Shown: piece by piece, positions 37,285 to 47,299 of the stretch | Layout: each line of letters starts with the position of its first letter | How positions within the stretch are numbered: position 1 is the first letter of the stretch | NCBI GenBank assembly: GCA_028023455.1 | Contig: JAQFVV010012396.1 | Span: forward strand, 11,385,296-11,449,295 | DNA: 64,000 nt | DNA from: Epiperipatus broadwayi | Lineage: Eukaryota; Onychophora; Udeonychophora; Euonychophora; Peripatidae | Reading direction: 5' to 3' | Program-made: the position numbers and the translations under genes | The notes under the pieces: generated by a model | The model's database searches: none | The model's input: only the letters and a program-made list of their open reading frames with translations | What the model was told of the DNA's origin: nothing

Positions 37285-37655
37285 TCAATTATGACCAAAC
37301 TGTGGCTCACGAACTACATGTGTCTCTTTAGAGGGTTTAATGTGGCTCTCACAAAGCTTTTGAAATAAAATCATGATATATTTTTTTATTATCATGATAT
37401 ATTTATGTTATTTTGAAACCATATCCTTTATCCTTTTGTAGTAGCAATTTTATAATGACTGCTGAATTCGTTAATGCTTTTGTTGTTACTGTTTTTAGGA
37501 AATATAATACACTATTCGAATTTATAGAAAAGTTATAAATGAAATATTTGTTTCTGTTGAATAGTTCCAAAATTTAATTGTGGCCCTTAAATATTAGTTT
37601 TAATATGTGGCTCTTATAGATATGAAATTTGGCCATTCCTGTTATAAACTGTTTT
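37285..37655. mobile_element. Non-autonomous hAT-like element
   Basis: The left end ATGACCAAACTGTGGCTC and the reverse complement of the right end ATGGCCAAATTTCATATC...AAGAGCCACAT share the 'TGRCCAAA...GGCTC' pattern of hAT-family termini. The internal ~300 bases are non-coding. The transposase pseudogene at 38640-40590 is of hAT type, but a direct relation between the two is not shown. Confidence 0.5.
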
Positions 37656-38370
37656 TATTTACTTCAGCATATATATTATTGTTACATTGTTGACTATTTA
37701 AGATTAGCCATCCTAGAGATCAATCGCCCATTTTAAATTGCAAATTTCTGTAAATATTTTTTAGCGATTTTTAAATAAAATAAAAAAAATATTTATATTT
37801 AAGGATATTAAAACTAAAGATGATTATATTTAAATTTTGTGAATTAGCTATTTAGCTTTTTTTAATATATATATTTCGTAATATTTTCAGTACAAATTTT
37901 GAATTAGTTAGCATACTATTAACTTTATTATATTTTATGCCGAAAGACTAATAAAAAACCAACTGCGATTACATATTTTTTTCATATAGATTATAGAACA
38001 TAAAACTATGGCTAATTCCTCTCACTTTCAAAAATTAATCTTTCTTATTTGTTGTACACAGTTTAAATTAATACAGTGAACAGTGTAAAAACTTTTTTCA
38101 GATAATTATAAACATTTAGACATTTCAATAAAATAATAGTACTTAAAAAAAAAAATTAGTAGCAACAGATAATCAATTAAACATGTAAGGCAAATGTCTT
38201 ACAGGGCTCTAAAATCTAGAAAGAAAAAATACTAAAACATAATAAAATATACAAGTGAATTTCAGATTTTATAAACTAGTTGATAGCTACAATCTTTTAT
38301 CCTTTACAAAAGGAATGGAGACTTTTGCAGGAAAAGAATGACTTGTAATTTTCGTCAAACATTGTGATCC

Positions 38371-38515
38371 ATCTCATATATATTTCATTGCAATAATAAT
38401 ATCACATGATCACCATTTCTTATGCTAGCACATAACTGTTATTGCTGGCATCCATTGAATACTCTGATTGGCACTGAGTGGCACTACTGTATGGAGAGTT
38501 TTGCCTGTTTGCAAT
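38371..38515 (-). repeat. Dispersed relative of the 430-bp array family
   Basis: On the minus strand it reads AAAACTCTCCATACAGTAGTGCCACTCAGTGC, AATGGATGCCAGC, then GCATAAGAAATGGTGATC and ATGTGAT. This joins the two ends found in the array at 23155-24290 with most of the middle missing. Confidence 0.7.
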
Positions 38516-39478
38516 AATAATAATTACAAATAATATCAACTATTACAAATAATACTAATTTATTAATATAAAAAAAGTCAATATGTAATTTAAAAAACAA
38601 TATAAAATATAAATTCCAAGAAGAAGCATGAAAATTTAAATTTGAAAGATTTACATCGCATGCTACCCACTAATCTTGAATACCTGGGTATGTAACTTTA
38701 AATCAATACTCATGCACAGGATTCTGTATGATCTGTAAAACAGAAATGGATTTTGCCTTAACTATATTCATTGTTGAAAATATATTTTCACATAGAAAAA
38801 TAGAGCCAAAAAAACAATGTTAAATTAACTGCAACTTTTTTTAAATCTGATTATTTTTTTGGTGTGCTTCAAACTGCAAAATAATTTTTAGGTTCTGAAC
38901 TGTGTATTTTTAGAATTGCTATTTTACAGGAGAATTATGTCATTATGCAGAAGAATTTCATCTTCTGCAACAGATAATAAAAAACATATTTATATTTTCA
39001 GTCATTTGATCCATATCAACATTGCTAAAGAGACAACAACTCATGAAGGATATTACTGGCTCTAATTTGGTAAATTCTTGGAAATGCCTCTCAAATTCAG
39101 AGTAAAGAGTTAATTATTTCTTTATAATATTTATCTTTGTCAAATGTACTTCCACTTCTTGGCAATTTTTCAGAAATATTTTTGAAAATGTTCAATTCTT
39201 TAACTTAATATTTTCAATTCATTCTTTAATTTATTTTTAAAAGCTTTAATTTATCTAATTATTTCAATTATTATTTTTTATTTATTTTGCAATTGTAAAT
39301 TTAATTCATTAACATAATTAATTATATTGACAATGAAAGCTAAATTCATCAACCAAATGTTATCACTAATGTCAATGTATACTTCATTTCTTGACTTTAA
39401 AAAATCTTTTACTTCTTGTCATAGATCTCTGAATCTTTGTAAAATTATTCATCAACTTAATCAATGAACATCTGTATG

Positions 39479-39572
39479 ATAAAACAATTCAGGTAAAACT
39501 CACTATACGTATTGCAACACACAAGCATAAGAAGTGGTGGTCATGTGATGTTTATTAGCATAAAACAATTCA
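39479..39572 (+). mobile_element. 68-base insertion with 13-base target duplication
   Basis: ATAAAACAATTCA occurs at 39479-39491 and again at 39560-39572. The intervening 68 bases begin GGTAAAACTCACTATACG and end GTGGTCATGTGATGTTTATT, matching the two ends of the 430-bp array family. It interrupts the hAT pseudogene. Confidence 0.75.
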
Positions 39573-40351
39573 CTATACTCAGACTCATTTTCTTCTAGCT
39601 GAACACAAAACATTCTTCTCTGAAGAGTTTTACTTTAAATAAAGTTCATAATTTTCATTCCCTGATATGATGCAGGTTTAAAATTTTATAATAAAAGACC
39701 TGCTGGTATAAAATGTAATGCTATAAAATAAAATAATCATCATCTCTGGTACACATAGCCATAAAACCATTGATTGTTCTGGTCATTGATTGCACCCAAT
39801 CAGTCATCATTGATACAACTTTATAAATTGAAATTGTTTTCTTCTCTCTATATATTTGTGACCACACACTAAACATCTTCATATTCTTAAAAACCACTCT
39901 TATACAAAATTGAAGAATATCAAGTATGTCAAGAGATTAATCAAAATGCAAAGAAAAACAAATGTGTTTAGTCATATCTTTGGTTAGTTGTTCAATCAAG
40001 TCAGAATTTATCATTTCTATAGACCCATGATAGTTCTACAGGAAAGTTGTACATCTTTAATTGCAGAAATAATTTCTTTTTTTTTTAAATCAAATAATGA
40101 ATTGCTAGCTTCTGGAAATGCTTTTATCATTTCTCCATCTACAAAAGTTTCTTATGTTTTGTTAACACATAATTCCTACAAGATAATGCAACTGATTTAA
40201 TAATGGGTTTAATAAAAATTTATTGTTAACTGGTTAACTGTGACTTAATTTATTTATTTGTAACTTTTGTTTGCTAATAGGCTTTTTAATGAAAATTCTT
40301 TATCAAAACTTGCAAGCATGATTTAAAATCTTTCAATATTTCCTTTTTGGC

Positions 40352-40482
40352 AGTAACATACTTTTTTTTTTCAGGAGTCAAAGCATCAGCCAGGAAGCGA
40401 ACCCGTGAACCCGGGACAACTGCTTGTAAGGCGACTATGCTGACCACTCGGCCACCAATGCTTGACAGGAAGTAACATACTT
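40352..40482 (-). mobile_element. tRNA-derived SINE inserted in the hAT pseudogene
   Basis: Minus strand: GCATTGGTGGCCGAGTGGTCAGC (A box TGGCCGAGTGG), CGGGTTCGCTTCC (B box), GATGCTTTGACTC, A tail. The 12-base target duplication AGTAACATACTT at 40352-40363 and 40471-40482 is perfect. The B-box neighbourhood has a small local duplication (GGGTTCACGGGTTCG). Confidence 0.92.
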
Positions 40483-40599
40483 GCATGACATATATAAGAC
40501 ATTTTGGATTCACTATTATGAGGAAAAACTTTCCATTCTGAATTAAAATTATATATCTTTGTTTTCTTTTCACTTGTTTCAGATCTTATACTCTTTTTT

Positions 40600-41195
40600 A
40601 AAATATGATAAAATAATATTTTTTTAAATAAACTACTGTGCTCTTGTCACACTAAAAACACAGTCATCAGCTTTGTGACTGATTGATTGTATTCAATGTT
40701 GCCTGTTGTCATTGAGTTATGTGAGCCAATGAATTGGTAATCAATGTACATATTATTATGCATTTTGAACGAAGGCATGTTTGTCCAACACATTTGCCTG
40801 TCTATATATAGCTGCCCCAATAGTGAAGAGCCAATTCTCACCTTTAGTAGTCATGTATGCATGAAAAATATATTTATTTTATGTATAGCTATCTATTCTA
40901 ATGTAATGTAGTATTGGTTACCATTTATTTCTCTTCTGATGGTCATATCAAAATTTCTTGGTGGTCCACTGATGAAATGTGATCAACATCCTGTCCACAC
41001 TGACTTTATAGTGCTGCTTTATAATACTTTTATCATAAAAGCATTCTACAAATTATAAAAGTTTTATGACTTGTGGAATACATTGACAACATAATTTTTA
41101 AGAGAATACTTATAATTCTTGGTCAACTATATGTGTCACAATTGTTAAAATCTTTTACTTGCATATTTCAATAGTAAAATACTTATTTTTAATTA
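40600..41195. other. AT-rich DNA; possible old LTR-like patch
   Basis: A TATATATAG motif at about 40803-40811 lies in a less AT-biased stretch (40750-40850), but there is no repeat partner in the window. Confidence 0.3.
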
Positions 41196-41200
41196 AAGAT

Positions 41201-41925
41201 TAAGATTTTCAGTCTACATTCATACTTCACTCCATCTCAACAACCCATACACATAACCACACACACATGTGAAAAAGATACATGATCATCAATATATTTA
41301 TTTTGTGCAGAACTCGTCAGTTGGGTCAGAACAAAATCTCCCACACATATATACAATCAGTGCTCAGTTTATATTAAGATAGCAATTCCTTAAAATGGAC
41401 AGTCCACAATTTTCTCACTCTTCCAACAATTCAACTGTCCATTTCATTGAAAAAATAACAATGGAATGCTCAAAGCTCTTAGTGGATTTGATATTGTAGT
41501 CACACCTATGGAGACATATTATTCTAACCCCTCATATTATCAGACCATCATGTATCCATTTATATTAATAGGAGAGGGATGGGATGGACTTATACTATGA
41601 TGTAACCTAGTTCCAATGCTATATTGTAATTAATTGTTGGAAAGGTGAGAAGATTAAAGTCTGTCCATTAAAGTTTAAAGTATTGCTATCTTAATGTAAA
41701 CCAAACATTGATTGTATATATGTGTGGAAGATTATAATCTGGCCTAATTGATGAATGCTGATCCTGCACAAAATGTTTATTGGGAATCATTTATCTTTTT
41801 CACATATATGTGGTAATGTGTATCAGTTGTTTGAGATGAAGTGGAGCATGAATATAGACTGAAAATCCTATGTGCAAAATCCCTTTATTTACTATAGTAA
41901 GTGAACAGATTAATTATTTATTTTT
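41201..41925. mobile_element. Long-TIR foldback element, most complete copy
   Basis: Arms 41201-41432 and 41634-41870 are imperfect inverted repeats of about 235 bases. The right end continues to about 41925 with the outer terminus known from 56-120. In both arms the order from outside in is: tRNA-like module, GTGAAAAAGATA.ATGAT core, CACACATATATACAATC, AAGATAGCAAT, TCCAACAATT. The ~200-base middle matches 331-515. No transposase is encoded. Confidence 0.85.
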
Positions 41926-42107
41926 ATGTATATTTATTGTTTGATTTGCGACTTTACTATAATATTTTATAACTTAATAATCTCTGCAAATGCAATAGAT
42001 TATTAGGTAGGTGGATTCCTTCTGGTAATGTTAATAACAATAATTAATATATATATACATATTGTTATTACAATAGTTTTTAATTAACAGACATTTTATT
42101 TGTAGTA

Positions 42108-42128
42108 ATATATATATATATATATATT
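42108..42128. repeat. TA microsatellite
   Basis: TA dinucleotide run. It is followed by TGTGATAGGTCCTCTTGG and TATATAAA, which looks a little like an LTR start but has no partner. Confidence 0.8.
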
Positions 42129-42677
42129 GTGATAGGTCCTCTTGGAGTGGCTGCGCACAAGGTGGCTGTATATAAATTCACAATTCATTGTACATATAGA
42201 AAACATTATTGTGTATTAATTTAAGCTATCTTGATCGATATTCTAACAGTAATAAGTCTGGTACAAATTACATAAACATACTATGAAATGAATTATGATG
42301 ATCTGTGCATATATTTTACCCACATGCAAGAATAGATTAAATATTCAAAATATTCAAATGTATAATTTGTAATTTTAAGTATGTTTTAATTATATTATAT
42401 ATGCAAGTAATATTTTTATGTTTTATTTTTAATTGTTGCAAATGCTTCACATTTGCAATTTTTTTTTTAAATTGTTTACGCGTTGGAACATATTTATATA
42501 AAAAAGGGAATAATTAAAAGTAATTGTAAATGGTCCAAAGTGTCTATATTTTTTTAGTTTATCAGATATGTTCCCTGCTAATAAGTTAAAGCAAAATCAA
42601 GTGGTTATTGTTTTACCGAATGTTAAATTTTACTAATGTATTAATGGTCATCCTGCTTTGTATTTTATTTTTAAAAA

Positions 42678-42809
42678 CCAAGAGGGTCTGTCAAGCATTG
42701 GTGGTCAAGAGGTCAGTGATGGCTGCTTTACAGCAGTTGTCCTGGTTAGCGGGTTCGCTTCCCGGCTGATTCTATGACATATGAAAAAAAAAAAAAAACA
42801 AGAGGATCT
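42678..42809 (+). mobile_element. tRNA-derived SINE
   Basis: The body 42690-42797 has GCATTGGTGGTCAAGAGGTCAG (A-box region), GCGGGTTCGCTTCCC (B box), ATTCTATGACATATG and a 15-base A tail. The flanking direct repeat CAAGAGGGTCT / CAAGAGGATCT has one mismatch. Confidence 0.88.
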
Positions 42810-43049
42810 AGGGCAATTAGATGCCAAGATCAGCTGAGAAAATCTGATTTTATTTTTGATGCATGTTGTTTAGTTTTGATCTTTTGTCAGGAAAAAGTGA
42901 GAGAAATTTTCCTTTATGTGAAAAGTAAAAATTGATGAAATGGAATCAATCAAGGTGGTCTGAGTGAAAACCAAGATAGAAATTAAAGATAAAAATTTAA
43001 AGATTAAAATGAATGATATGAAATATTAAAATGTAAAAAGCTATATGCA

Positions 43050-43840
43050 TTGTTCCAATTCATTAGCCATGAAGGTAGAGTAGGCTGACACAATAGAAAC
43101 AGGTGGGTACTCAAATTCATATTGTAATGAGTGTGCTATATAAGCTGTTCACCAGGTGCTGAGGGAGGTTATTGACTAATATAGAAGCATAGAAAGAAGT
43201 GTCAATATAGAGAATAATTTGATACAGAAGAGATTCTAATACAGAAGAATAGGAATGTACAAGATAACCATAGAGATTAATAATGCATCATCTAATATAG
43301 AAGAGACAAACAATGAGGCTTTTTCTTCCATGATTGCAGAAGTATTGTGTTGCTGTTCCAGGTTCTGTTCATCTGACTGATGAGTGGTTAGCTATAAGCT
43401 GCCGAGACTGATGATTAAGGTCGTATCTCAAGACAGATATATGCTGATCATCCAATATTAAAGAAATAAGCTAAAAGAGAACAGAGCCAAGTTTGGCTTC
43501 AAATAAAAGTCGCGCAAAAGCTATATAACAGAAGAGGCCGTCTGCTGAAGCTGTCCTAATGAAGAAAACATTGGTAGAAACCAAAAGAAAATAAAAATGT
43601 CTACATTAGTCAGTGTGATGAACATGGAGTAGAATCCCATGTCTGTACACCAGCCCAACTCCCTCCAAGCCATCACCATGTAGCCACTAATACCAGCTGA
43701 TGAAGATGATCACAGAAATACCTACATCTTACTAAAATGAAGAGAAGTCCTCACTGCCCTGTTGTTCAGTTGGGTAGCACACTCAGAAACCCTGAAGTTT
43801 GGATGAAGTTTGAAGATGCCAGATGGTATAATTTCTATTA
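43050..43840. other. GC-richer block of unresolved origin
   Basis: This stretch has more balanced composition than its flanks and local repeats of AATATAGAAG/AATACAGAAG (about 43177-43305). TATATAAG occurs at 43138. A 108-codon plus frame starts at 43737 (MKRSPHCPVVQLGSTLRNPEVWMKFEDA), but its tail is AT-driven and I recognise no domain. It may be part of the same retroelement as the gag remnant downstream, or an unrelated transcribed sequence. Confidence 0.35.
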
Positions 43841-44099
43841 TTTATTTATCATTTTACTTAAATATTGTTTATATGCTTTAATAAAAAGAGTGAATCTTAT
43901 TGATATATGTATTTTTGGTATAGTACATGTATGTCGAATTGTTTATCTTCAAAGTGCGGGATTGTTTCATGTAAAACCATCCTTCCACATTAAGTTTAAT
44001 ATGTGTATATGTGAATGTTTTCTTTTATTTTTGTTATTGCTCATAACACATATATGCGTATAGCATAAAGAAATGTAAATTGATTTAAATTAGAATTTT

Positions 44100-44540
44100 G
44101 CTCTCGTCTCCATGTGTGCTTGATTTATATATAAGTGCATGCTTATAAAATGTTATGTAAGCAGTGGAATGGATGTGTAAATAGACATACATGTATAACC
44201 ATTTATATATATATATAAAATAACCGTAACCCTAAATATGTGCAGATGTGGGTAGAAACTCAGACCACTTCATTCAAGGGTATTTATCTAAAAATAAGGA
44301 AGGGAGTTCCATATCTAAATTGCATAGACATTTTTAATTTTCTTTTTGTAGTATAATGCTGGGGGGAGGGAGTCAGAGAATGTATTTTTCTTAATGTATA
44401 TAAATGTGTCAGGTTATTTGGGGAAATAAATATTTGTTTTTGTGTTTTAAATTTTGTCTTGATGAGTATCTCATTTATTTTTTTCTCTCTCCAACAATAT
44501 TAAATGCACATGTTTCCAATAGTGGCATAATCTACCAAGT
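44100..44540 (+). other. Possible LTR-like region upstream of the gag remnant
   Basis: GAAATAAATA at about 44423 could be a polyadenylation signal. It is followed by TGTCTTGATGAGTATCTCATTT and a TGGCATAATCTACC stretch at about 44523 that could be a primer-binding-site region. There is no second LTR in the window to confirm it. Confidence 0.25.
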
Positions 44541-44585
44541 AACTTGAGAGAAAGAGATGACTGAGCTAAGCCCATGAGACACTAT

Positions 44586-44600
44586 TGGGGGGGGGGGGGT
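44586..44600. repeat. Poly-G tract
   Basis: About 13 consecutive G residues. Confidence 0.9.
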
Positions 44601-45559
44601 AGAATTTTGTCATGTGGATATCTTTATTTTATTTACTTCATATGTTTTGTTGGTAATTGTATATCCTTTCAGGAGGGGTTTTCTCTTTCTGGAAATGGCG
44701 CGTAAAGGCCAGGCTCAATTCAGCTTTTCAAAAGTATGCAACAGCCAATGGACTGATATTCATAGGCAGGGCAATAGAGTTTTTAAAAAAGGAAGAGATC
44801 AGAAAATATAACCAGCTTTGGTTTTATTTCTCTCATTTAACAATTCAATAGGTTAACCTTAAGAGTTTATTATTGAGTTTATAACAATGCCTACTCTGAT
44901 GCATGACAGACATTTCATGTTCGTTTCTGTGTGCATGGTAAAAATCCACGGGGTAGAAGGGCATCGACTGCAACAGAAAGAATTGGTGCCAAATGTGTAG
45001 GGCCTGATTCAACATGGCCAGCATAGCAAAAATATGGCCGCTGAGCATAAAAAAAAAGCTCAAAATCGGAAAATGTTTTAGAAAAACAAAATTGTGTATA
45101 TTAAAAATAACGAGAAAGTGATAAGATGCTGCACATATATATATAAACAACATATAAGTGTAAAAATGGGTGGAGGACTTCCAGCATTAATTTGTTAGCT
45201 TATTTTGTAATTTAAGAAAGAGAGAAAAAAGGCGATATCAGGAGACAGAGATTTTTTTTATATTAGAATGTATATTAAAGTTTTATTTTCGATTTGATTT
45301 GTTTCTTGTTGATATAAAATCTCAGTCATAGATAAAAATATAGAATAGCTGGAGCATATGTGATAGTAGATAGATAAATGATGAACAGAATAGGATAGAG
45401 TTAGGTATGTGGTGCATTGCACAGTTAATAAAAGTAGTTAAAAAAATTTTGTTATTATAATAAAAGAAATGTTAATTGTATAAAATTGCAGCAAGGCAAT
45501 TTAAATACAGGGCGTTTACATGTTGATAAGATCGCCCTCTAACATATAAGTGAAAAGGA

Positions 45560-47290
45560 TGATACTGCAAATGGAGAAAAAGTGGAAAAAAGTCAGCCAG
45601 TAAGGCAGGAAAATGAAATAAAAATAGGTAGTGATCAGCAAGGAGAGGAAACACTTAAAGATGAAAGTGAGGGCTTCATGGAAAGAATGGAAAAACTATT
45701 ACTAAATATGTCATATAATATGGCACAAAATATGAATAAATATGGCACAAAAGATGGATATGAAGAGTGATATATTGAATGATATGTCACAAAAGATAAA
45801 TGACATGAAGAGTGATATAGCAAAAGATATGTCGCAAAAGTTAAAATAATATGAACAATAAGACATTACAAGATATGGAAGCAAGGCTTCAAAATATGGA
45901 GGAGATAACAAGGAAAATGGAGATGCAGAGACCTCCATCAAAGCACCAGGTAGGGTGAAAGAATTAGAGACCAAGCAGCAATTAATGGAAGAAAAGTACA
46001 AGGGCTTGCAACAAGATATCAACCAAAAGATTGAAGAAATGGTAAAAGGCTGTGAAGGCAAAAGGAAAAACCTGGACAAGCTGTTAGTAGAAAATGGTAG
46101 TAAGATAGAGGGTTTACAGCAGAATTGCTGACAGATGGTCAGGAAGATTGAATAATATATGACTGAATCCCCAGTCATCAATGTCATTAAAGAGAAGTAG
46201 ATCATAAGCATGGATAAAGTTGAGATCTGGGTGAGCAAAAATGAAGGAAGCATTGCTGAAATCCATAGAGCAATAAATGAATTAGAAGAAAAAGTTAAGG
46301 ACCTTAAAGTAAGATAATGAGGAATGAGAAAGCTGTATCAGGGGGAGTAATGGAAGTAAAAAAGAATAGAGGTGAAGCTAAGGATGTGGCTAGCAACACA
46401 AGTCAGGAGCAGGATGATGTAGAAAAATGAAAAAATAGAAAGGGCAGGTCTTGGGAGAACAAGTTAGTGATAGGGAAAGATAGGTCCCCTCAGTCTAATG
46501 TGAACCAGTTCCGGTCTTGGGAGAACAAGTTAGTGATAGGGAAAGATAGGTCCCCTCAGTCTAATGTGAACCAGTTCCTAAAGATCAAAGTACTCCAGGG
46601 ACAAACTGGGGAGTTCCGATAAAATACCTTAACAGCCTGGAAAAATATTTCCAGATAAATCAATGCCCGAACCTAGCAAGTTGGCCATTGCATGTAGTCG
46701 CAGACAAGGGGATGCACAATCATGGTAGGAATACTTACTTCACCACCCTGCAACATTTGAGGGCCATAAAGAAGCTCTGTTAAAAAACTTCTGGAGTGAA
46801 GAGCACCAGGAGACCATCCTGTACCAAGTAATGCCGAAGAAGTACAAGGAAAATGGGGGCAAAAATTATTCCAAGTTTTTAGAAGGCAAGTGGCCAGACT
46901 AAGAATGTTAAATGCATGCCACATGTCATTGTGAGGATAATCCACCATAATCTGCCCTTTAATATTGAGCAGATGTTACTCACTGCCAATGTAAATGTGA
47001 TGGAGACAGTGACTAAGCTATTAAATGCTGTAAATATGAGTCAGCAAAGCCGACCACCTGACAAAGCTAGAGAGGGCATAGGTATTGATGCTATGAGCTG
47101 GGGAAGGAATAGGCCCATATAAATGACCTCCTTAGCACAGGAAAGCTAGACCTAGAAGCCCCAGTCCAATGCCATACATCGACCCCCATAGAAAATAAGA
47201 TTGATGAACTGTATGGAGGAAAGAGAAAGGTGCCCTGACCATCTTCGCTTAGGCCAAGGTGTAGTAAATGCAAGGGTAAGCATAGACAAT
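45560..47290 (+). pseudogene. Retrotransposon gag-like pseudogene
   Basis: Broken plus-strand frames form one long degraded protein. The N-terminal part (45582-45840) is charged and methionine-rich with repeated short motifs (DMSQK, MKSDI) suggesting a coiled coil. The coiled-coil-like middle (45950-46310) contains LETKQQLMEEKYKGLQQDI. The capsid-like part (46610-47100) contains GDAQSW then a stop, EYLLHHPATF, EALLKNFW, EHQETILYQ and later LTANVNVMETVTKLLN, in the style of Ty3/Gypsy-class gag. Near 47250 a CSKCKGKH segment looks like a truncated zinc knuckle. Protease and reverse transcriptase are not found downstream. This is an LTR-retrotransposon-type gene with many stops; exact clade unknown. 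Confidence 0.65.
46447..46578 (+). repeat. Exact 66-base tandem duplication inside the gag remnant
   Basis: Units 46447-46512 and 46513-46578 are identical by direct comparison. The unit length is a multiple of three, so the duplication would keep frame. Confidence 0.95.
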
Positions 47291-47299
47291 AGTTGGAAT

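Larger units (their letters stand above)
38640..40590 (-). pseudogene. hAT transposase pseudogene, GTF2IRD2/ZBED-like family
   Basis: Minus-strand conceptual frames, read from 40590 downwards, follow the order of this family. A degraded BED-finger region lies near 40500-40290 (split by a SINE), then YVLTKHKKLL. Next comes INSDLIEQLTKDMTKHI with FSLHFDQSLDILDILQFCIRV (family 'FSLalDES.DvsD..QL.vfvR'). Then QRFRDL..EVKDFLKSR, IWLMNLAFIVNI and NYVNELNLQLQNK (family 'WL.dLAFlvDit.hlneLNlkLQGk'). Last is the dimerisation segment FGSIFLCENIFSTMN (family 'FGSTYLCEqaFS.M'). Stops and frameshifts are numerous. A 68-base insertion (39492-39559) and a SINE (40364-40470) interrupt it. Confidence 0.85.

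Noticed and set aside
43737-44063. 108-codon gene
   Set aside because: Only the first ~28 residues look non-random; the rest is hydrophobic AT-driven sequence, and no splice or homology support is visible.
45711-46253. 180-codon minus-strand frame, the longest in the window
   Set aside because: It is antisense to the coiled-coil part of the gag remnant; its Ser/Phe/Leu-rich content mirrors Lys/Glu/Met codons on the other strand.
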